NCBI RefSeq assembly: GCF_016906995.1 | Contig: NZ_JAFBBD010000002.1 | Location: forward strand, 209,667 to 273,666 | DNA: 64,000 nt | From: Spongiibacter marinus | Lineage (GTDB): Bacteria > Pseudomonadota > Gammaproteobacteria > Pseudomonadales > Spongiibacteraceae | Direction: 5' to 3' | In this document: in pieces, positions 58,433 through 64,000 of the stretch | Layout of the letters: each line of letters opens with the position of its first letter | Numbering within the stretch: position 1 is the stretch's first letter | Made by a program: the position numbers and the translations under genes | The notes under the pieces: model-generated | Databases searched by the model: none | Seen by the model: the letters and a program-made list of their open reading frames with translations, nothing else | Told to the model about the DNA's origin: nothing

Positions 58433-61400
58433 ATGTTGATTTTTAAGCGCTTGAAGGACATCTACAACACGCTTGGCCCGCGATTACTCGCCGGTGTGCT
58501 GCTGGTCTTCCTCTGTGTATTTGTTGTGATGTTTCCGCTGGCGGAGCGTCGTGCCTATCAACAGGAAGTGTCGGCGGTTGGTGAGGTGTTGAGCAGCCTT
58601 CTCGATGCCCGCGCGCGAGCGCTGGATAATCACATAGGTCAGTACGAAAGCGACACGCTTTTCCTGGCGAACACGCCGCCCATCTCTGGCATTATGCGCG
58701 CCTTGGAAAATTCCGGGGAAGACCCCGACACCCGCAGCAACCTGCAAGACTGGCAGCAGCGCTTACAAGAGATTTTTAGTGCCTACATGTACAGCCGCGG
58801 TGAGGTGCGTCAGCTGCGCTTTATCGGAATGGATGATGGTGGGCGGGAATTAGTGCGCGTCGACAGTGATGGCGAGTCCGTTCAAATTATTCCCCAGTCT
58901 CAGTTGCAGCAAAAAGGCCACAGTGACTACGTTAAAGAATCGAGCAAGCTCAATGAAGGCGAGGTGTATTTTTCGCGGGTTAATTTTAACCGCGAGCGCG
59001 GGAAGATCGAGCGCCCACTTTGGCCCACGCTGCGAATAGCGACGCCGGTTTTCGACGCGCAACAGCGTTTGTTTGGCGTGGTCGTGATGAATCTGGATTT
59101 TAGCTATAGCCAGCGATTGATCCGGGAAGATCTGCCGCAGGGCTACCGAGTTTACCTCCTTGATGAAGAGCAGCATTTTTTGTTGCATCCCTACAGTGAA
59201 AAAACCCTGGCCTACGAACTTGGGCCGTCCTATCAGTGGGGGCAGGCCTTCGATGCGCCGATGGCCGATGGCCTGAGGCCCTATCGTGAGCGCGGTGGGG
59301 AAGCCACTTGGTACTCACTGAAACAGCGATTGACCTACGATGACCGCCATTGGGTCACGTTGGTTGTCGCCGCCGATCAAGCGCTGGTTGATGATGCGGT
59401 ATTTCGCATGCTGCGTTTTAATGCGGCGGTTTTTGTGTGCTTTACGCTGATCACCTTCATATTACTTCTTCAGTTCGTTGTGAATATGCGCCGACGCGAC
59501 GAAGCCATTGAGCGAAATGCGGAGCGAGTCGCGATTATTGATGGCAGTAACGATGCCGTGATCGCGGTCAGCCTGGATGGCGTGGTGATTAGCTGGAACG
59601 CAGCGGCAGAGTTGCTGTTCGGCTATCGCGAAGACGAGGTGGTAGGGAAGACGACGGCGTCACTGATTTTGCCGGATGACTGCAGAGATGAAGAGCAGCT
59701 TTTTCTAAAGCAGATGCGCGCGGGTGTGCCTGTGCCGCATGTGGAAACGCACCGGAAAGATAAATCGGGTAACCGTATTGAGGTCGCTATTAATGTCTCG
59801 CCTGTGAAGGTCGCGGGTAAAATAACCAGCGCGGCGATGATCGTCCGGGATATCAGCCAGGAGAAGGAATCGCGCAGCAAATTGCGCCAGCTCAATGAGT
59901 CCCTTGAGGAGGTGGTGGCCCAGCGTACCAAGGACCTGAGTGAGACCTTGGCAACTCAGCGGGCAATTCTTGAAAAGGCCGGCTACGGAATTATCGCCAG
60001 CGACCCCAGGGGCAAAATCACCCTGTTTAATTCCGCTGCGGAAAAAATGCTCGGCTATCGCCAAGAAGAGGTGGTAGGCCAGCGCTATATCAACAGCTTC
60101 TTTGTCGGCGACGAATTTAACCAGGCCCTGCGTGACAAGGCGATTGAGCAGGGCGGTGAGCTCGATACCTATTCGCTTTTAAAGGCGGGTTTCAGCGATG
60201 AACGAGAGTGGGTATTTCGTCGACGGGATGGGCAAGAGTTCCCAGTGTTATTAAAAACCGTGTCGATGCTCAGCGACGAGGGGGATGTACTGGGCTTCCT
60301 CAGCGTGGCCGTGGACTTAACCACCCGCAAGCAAGAACAGCGCGAGTTGGAGCACGCCAGGGCGGTGGCGGAGGACGCCAGCAAAGCAAAGAGCGAATTC
60401 CTCGCCAATATGAGCCATGAAATTCGCACACCGATGAATGCGGTGCTGGGGATGCTAAACCTATTGGATCATACCGGCCTCAATGCAAGGCAGCACGATT
60501 ATGTGCAAAAGGCCAGTGGCGCTGCCGAGGCCTTGCTGGGGATCATCAACGATATTCTGGATTTCTCCAAAATCGAGGCCGGTAAGCTGTTGCTGGACCC
60601 TCACCCCTTTAGCGTGGACGAGGTCTTGCGCGATATCGCCAATATACTGAGTATGAATGTTGACGAAAAACAACTGGAAATACTCTTCAATGTGGACCCG
60701 GCCATTCCCAGTCAGGTGTGTGGTGATGCCCTGCGTATCAAGCAGGTGCTTATCAATCTCGCCGGGAATGCCGTGAAGTTCACCGATAGCGGCGAAGTGA
60801 TGATCAGTGTGGTGGTGCAGCACCAGCAGCGCCAGCGCATTGTTTTGGGTTTCAGCGTTCGTGACACCGGTATTGGCATGTCGGTTGAACAGCAGCAGCG
60901 CATTTTTCAGTCCTTCTCTCAGGCCGAGGCGGGAACGACCCGTCGATATGGCGGCACGGGGCTCGGCCTAGTGATCTGTCAGCGCTTGATCCGCATGATG
61001 GGTGGTGAACTCGAAGTCGACAGTGAGGAAGGCCGCGGCAGTACGTTTTCATTTAGCCTGTTGTTAGAAAATGTTGAAGGGGCAGAGCGCTCGGCACCGC
61101 GTGCGCGTGAACTCTCTCAGGGTTTACAGGGTCTTCGTATACTGTGTATTGATGACAACGCCAACGCGCGACAGATCATCTCTACCAGTTGCGAGTCGAT
61201 GGGCTGGCACTGCGACGAAGCGGCGGATGGCGAGTCCGGCGTGGAAAAAATCCGCGCTGCCTCGACGCCTTACGATGTGGTGTTTATCGATTGGATGATG
61301 CCGGGCATGAACGGCTGGCAAACCGCTGAGGCGATCCGCCGCGAGCAGGGTGAGCGCTGTCCAAAACTGGTGATGGTGACCGCCCACGCGAAAGATGTAT

Positions 61401-62662
61401 ACGCGCAGGAAGAGCGCGAGGGCGGCAGCCCGATGGATGGTTTTTTGATGAAGCCGGTAACCGCCTCAGATATTTTCAATGCGGTTAGCGAAGCGCTGAC
61501 ACATGCTGTGGCACCGAGCTTGCCGGCGAGGGCGGAGCCGGTAGAGGCAGTCTCCGAGGTGGATGACAGCGACAAGAACCAGGTTGTCAGGCCTGTGGCG
61601 AAGGGTTCGCTGGCAGGTATGCGCCTGTTATTAGTGGAGGACAATCTCACCAACCAACAAGTGGCGCGGGAGCTGCTGGCATTGGAGGGCGCTGAGATCG
61701 AGTTGGCTGAAAACGGCTTGGAGGCGCTGGAGCAAATACGCACGAGTGCATCGCCCTTTGATGCTGTATTGATGGATTTGCAAATGCCTGAGATGGACGG
61801 CCTGACAGCGACCAGGAAGATTCGTCAGGAAATGGGTCTGGTAGATTTGCCCATCATCGCGATGACCGCCAACGCCCTGCCATCTGATCGCAAGGCCTGC
61901 TTAGACGCAGGAATGAATGATCATGTAGGCAAGCCTTTTGAGCTGTCTGAATTGGTTGATGCCGTGTTAAAGGCCGCGGGGCGAGAGGCAGTGGCCGATG
62001 AGTCAGTTGTGGTTGAGCGTGTCGAGCCCGATTTGCCAGCATCACCGGAGGGCTTCAATTTTAAGGAAGCCTTGCTGCGCATGGGGAATAATCGCGGCTT
62101 GCTGGCCACACAGGCGCGACGATTTGCCGACAGGCATTGCGGCGATCTCAAACTGGTTGAGAAAAGTCTGCGTGGAAATAACGCGCCGCTGGCAACTCGT
62201 GAACTGCATACCGTGCGCGGTGTTGCTGCCACGCTGGGGGCTTCGGCGCTGGCGCAGATGCTGGGTGATCTTGAGGATGCTTGTAAACAGGGGGCAAGTG
62301 CCGATGCCCTTGCTGAGGATCTTCAGCGTGCAGACGCCGAATTAAAACGCGCGTGTGCCGTTTTTAGTGAGTTGGCGAACCAGTTGACGCCCGCGCCCAG
62401 TGCGGGCGATGAAGGGCATACCAAGGTGGATGCCGCGCAGCTACTCAAGGGTTGTGAGGAGCTAGAAGCCCTCCTTCGGGACAGTAATATGCGCGCGATG
62501 GCCGTGCACGATACGCTCCGCGCGGAAGGGGGCTTGGCAGCGGTCGCCGGAGCCGAGATACTGGCGGAATCCATAGCGAGTCTCGATTTTGCCGGCGCCC
62601 TTGCTGCGCTGGAGCGTGTTAAGGCAGAGCTCGACGCACAAAACAGTAATACGGAGCTGTAA
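58433..62662 (+). CDS. Hybrid sensor histidine kinase (TM - extracellular sensor - TM - PAS - PAS - HK - REC - REC - HPt)
   Basis: 1409 residues. TM1 about 18-38, periplasmic dCACHE-like sensor to about 320, TM2 about 325-347 (FNAAVFVCFTLITFILLLQF), two PAS domains (ERVAIIDGSNDAVI; ILEKAGYGIIASDP), HisKA with H662 (MSHEIRTPMNAVLGM), HATPase with GTGLGLVICQRLI, REC1 D953 (FIDWMMPGMNG), REC2 D1115 (LMDLQMPEMDG), HPt H1259 (ELHTVRGVAATLGA). A phosphorelay similar to BarA/ArcB. The response regulator-GGDEF gene follows by 3 bp. Confidence 0.94.
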   Translation: MLIFKRLKDIYNTLGPRLLAGVLLVFLCVFVVMFPLAERRAYQQEVSAVGEVLSSLLDARARALDNHIGQYESDTLFLANTPPISGIMRALENSGEDPDTRSNLQDWQQRLQEIFSAYMYSRGEVRQLRFIGMDDGGRELVRVDSDGESVQIIPQSQLQQKGHSDYVKESSKLNEGEVYFSRVNFNRERGKIERPLWPTLRIATPVFDAQQRLFGVVVMNLDFSYSQRLIREDLPQGYRVYLLDEEQHFLLHPYSEKTLAYELGPSYQWGQAFDAPMADGLRPYRERGGEATWYSLKQRLTYDDRHWVTLVVAADQALVDDAVFRMLRFNAAVFVCFTLITFILLLQFVVNMRRRDEAIERNAERVAIIDGSNDAVIAVSLDGVVISWNAAAELLFGYREDEVVGKTTASLILPDDCRDEEQLFLKQMRAGVPVPHVETHRKDKSGNRIEVAINVSPVKVAGKITSAAMIVRDISQEKESRSKLRQLNESLEEVVAQRTKDLSETLATQRAILEKAGYGIIASDPRGKITLFNSAAEKMLGYRQEEVVGQRYINSFFVGDEFNQALRDKAIEQGGELDTYSLLKAGFSDEREWVFRRRDGQEFPVLLKTVSMLSDEGDVLGFLSVAVDLTTRKQEQRELEHARAVAEDASKAKSEFLANMSHEIRTPMNAVLGMLNLLDHTGLNARQHDYVQKASGAAEALLGIINDILDFSKIEAGKLLLDPHPFSVDEVLRDIANILSMNVDEKQLEILFNVDPAIPSQVCGDALRIKQVLINLAGNAVKFTDSGEVMISVVVQHQQRQRIVLGFSVRDTGIGMSVEQQQRIFQSFSQAEAGTTRRYGGTGLGLVICQRLIRMMGGELEVDSEEGRGSTFSFSLLLENVEGAERSAPRARELSQGLQGLRILCIDDNANARQIISTSCESMGWHCDEAADGESGVEKIRAASTPYDVVFIDWMMPGMNGWQTAEAIRREQGERCPKLVMVTAHAKDVYAQEEREGGSPMDGFLMKPVTASDIFNAVSEALTHAVAPSLPARAEPVEAVSEVDDSDKNQVVRPVAKGSLAGMRLLLVEDNLTNQQVARELLALEGAEIELAENGLEALEQIRTSASPFDAVLMDLQMPEMDGLTATRKIRQEMGLVDLPIIAMTANALPSDRKACLDAGMNDHVGKPFELSELVDAVLKAAGREAVADESVVVERVEPDLPASPEGFNFKEALLRMGNNRGLLATQARRFADRHCGDLKLVEKSLRGNNAPLATRELHTVRGVAATLGASALAQMLGDLEDACKQGASADALAEDLQRADAELKRACAVFSELANQLTPAPSAGDEGHTKVDAAQLLKGCEELEALLRDSNMRAMAVHDTLRAEGGLAAVAGAEILAESIASLDFAGALAALERVKAELDAQNSNTEL

Positions 62663-62665
62663 ACA

Positions 62666-63631
62666 ATGACGGAAAAGGCACTCGACTGGGTGAAGCCGAT
62701 GTTGCGGTCGCTGCCAAAGCTACTGCTCGTCGACGACCAGCCGGTGAATATCCAGACCCTCTATCAGATTTTCGCTGACGATCACGAAGTGTTCATGGCG
62801 ACGAGTGGCGAGCAAGCGCTGGCGCTGTGTCGAGACAAACAGCCCGATCTGGTATTGCTGGACGTGATCATGCCGGGTATGGATGGCCTGGAAACCTGCC
62901 AACGCTTGAAAGAGGATGCCGATACCGCCGACATTCCTGTGATTTTTGTGACCTCGCAAAATAGCCCCGAAGAGGAGACCCACGGCCTGGAGGTGGGGGC
63001 TGTCGACTTTATTAGCAAGCCAGTAAACCCCGCAGTGGTTAGAGCTCGGGTAAAAACGCAGCTCACACTGAAAGCGCAAACCGATGCGCTGCGCATGCTT
63101 GCTTCCCTGGATGGTTTGACCGGCGTGCCCAATCGACGCATTTTCGATGAGCGGCTGGATGCCGAGTGGCGGGCATGTCGCCGTTCAGGGTCGCCCCTTT
63201 CGTTGCTGATGGTTGATGTTGATCACTTCAAACTCTACAACGACCACTATGGCCACTTGGACGGTGACCAGTGTTTGAAGGCAATAGCATCGGCGTTGGC
63301 TTCCAGTGTTGAGCGCGGACGCGATATGCTCGCCCGTTTCGGCGGTGAGGAATTTGTCTGCCTGTTACCGGATACCGACCTGGAGGGCGCCAAACATATT
63401 GCCGAAAAATTGCGTCAGGCCGTTGAAGGGCTGGCGATCCCCCACGTTGAATCGAAAACGGCGGCAACGGTAACGGTGAGTCTCGGGGTTGCCACCACCG
63501 CCGAGTGCGATGCACTGGAGCCGCCGGACCTGCTCAAAATTGCCGATGAGCAGTTGTATCTTGCCAAGCAATCTGGCCGCAACCGCGTCTGTGGCGTGCA
63601 ATTTCCGCTAGCTCAGCAAGCCGAGTCGTGA
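62666..63631 (+). CDS. Response regulator diguanylate cyclase (REC-GGDEF)
   Basis: 321 residues. REC with D66 (LLDVIMPGMDGLETC) and C-terminal GGDEF domain with the active-site RFGGEEF (226-230). Makes c-di-GMP, most likely activated by the hybrid kinase immediately upstream; 3-bp gap. Not clear I-site. Confidence 0.94.
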   Translation: MTEKALDWVKPMLRSLPKLLLVDDQPVNIQTLYQIFADDHEVFMATSGEQALALCRDKQPDLVLLDVIMPGMDGLETCQRLKEDADTADIPVIFVTSQNSPEEETHGLEVGAVDFISKPVNPAVVRARVKTQLTLKAQTDALRMLASLDGLTGVPNRRIFDERLDAEWRACRRSGSPLSLLMVDVDHFKLYNDHYGHLDGDQCLKAIASALASSVERGRDMLARFGGEEFVCLLPDTDLEGAKHIAEKLRQAVEGLAIPHVESKTAATVTVSLGVATTAECDALEPPDLLKIADEQLYLAKQSGRNRVCGVQFPLAQQAES

Positions 63632-63632
63632 C

Positions 63633-64000
63633 ATGAACCCGCTAATGCCCCACCTTGCCCGGGTGCTTTCAAGTACGTCCTTACTTTCCTTGCGGCGGGG
63701 CTACCACAGCGCGAAGCGGCGTTTGGCAGGTAGGCCGCATACGCTCGATGTGTTCATTCGCGTTGATGACCCCTACAGCTATTTACTATTGCAGGTGATG
63801 GACGATGTCTGCTCGCGCTTTAATGTCGAGGTAAAGTGGTGGGTGATCGTCGAGTCGCCCGAGGACATGTACCCGGAAAAAACCATGTGGCGGGAGTATG
63901 CCTGTCGCGACGCTGAACATCTTGCCAGGCTATACAACTTAGACTTTCCCTCACAATTGCCCGCGTTAGAGCAGGCCGCTATCGACCATACGGCGGTATC
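63633..64000 (+). CDS. DsbA/2-hydroxychromene-2-carboxylate isomerase-like protein, truncated by window edge
   Basis: The first 122 codons are present. The thioredoxin-like strand LDVFIRVDDPYSYLLLQVM resembles the DSBA-like family start (DPYSYLA) without a visible CxxC. ATG overlaps one base after the DGC stop codon region (ACATGA spacing), so it may be translationally coupled. Product unassigned. Confidence 0.6.
   Translation, partial: MNPLMPHLARVLSSTSLLSLRRGYHSAKRRLAGRPHTLDVFIRVDDPYSYLLLQVMDDVCSRFNVEVKWWVIVESPEDMYPEKTMWREYACRDAEHLARLYNLDFPSQLPALEQAAIDHTAV

Overview
The window looks like a chromosomal segment of a marine-type gammaproteobacterium. The supporting signs are a two-ATP-cone NrdA with NrdB, the argF - grxD - bfr - bfd - peroxiredoxin - rnt - pyrC order known from Pseudomonas, a PrkA/YeaH/SpoVR operon, four TonB-dependent receptors or receptor-linked loci, and many Rieske, P450 and CoA-type genes. 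A member of the Cellvibrionales/Spongiibacteraceae is my guess from general gene content; no rRNA or tRNA gene is present to confirm it. Most of the window is GC-rich and densely coding. The exception is about 23.2-27.1 kb, which is visibly AT-richer and carries an insertion sequence and genes of unknown function.

Region by region. 0-11.7 kb: an oxidative-metabolism stretch with a truncated molybdopterin oxidoreductase, LysR, PhoX-like Tat lipoprotein, cytochrome P450, Dabb protein, MdaB-like flavoprotein, peroxiredoxin-like protein, phytanoyl-CoA-dioxygenase-like protein and Rieske oxygenase, interleaved with five local regulators (LysR, TetR, HxlR, AraC, TetR). Three of these have clear palindromic operator candidates in their divergent intergenic regions. 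11.8-20.1 kb: a cobalamin riboswitch leads into a CobN/HmuS-like chelatase that looks periplasmic and membrane-anchored, then an ExbB/MotA-like channel protein, an ExbD-like DUF2149 protein, a Fur-box-preceded TonB receptor with a CxxC in its plug, and a CPWC thioredoxin-like protein. This is the most interesting locus. 20.2-23.1 kb: two hydrolases, a small outer-membrane barrel, a 13-bp tandem repeat and a DUF3127 protein with an SSB-like tail. 23.2-27.1 kb: an accessory island in which an IS3-family element (TG...CA ends, 3-bp GTA duplication) splits a HEPN-motif gene whose frame can be rebuilt exactly, plus a small ORF, a three-TM membrane protein and about 0.8 kb without genes.

27.1-35.1 kb: nrdAB with a promoter region holding NrdR-like boxes and a perfect DnaA box, an iron-type ABC ATPase, argF and argD. 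35.4-42.4 kb: two TonB receptors flanking an orphan HyuB-type hydantoinase and a CGFS glutaredoxin. 42.5-46.3 kb: an iron and oxidative-stress block (bacterioferritin, Bfd with Fur box, 2-Cys peroxiredoxin, Fe superoxide dismutase), then RNase T and dihydroorotase. 47.5-49.3 kb: a shikimate-kinase-like protein, a pterin synthase of the PTPS-III motif class and an SDR. 49.5-54.2 kb: PrkA, YeaH and SpoVR. 54.2-64 kb: enoyl-CoA hydratase, DUF6482, folE, ADP-ribosylglycohydrolase, PPK2, a large hybrid histidine kinase, a response-regulator diguanylate cyclase and the start of a DsbA-like protein.

Gene identities were read from motifs and remembered families without database searches. Starts were moved from the longest frame wherever a ribosome binding site or family length argued for it.
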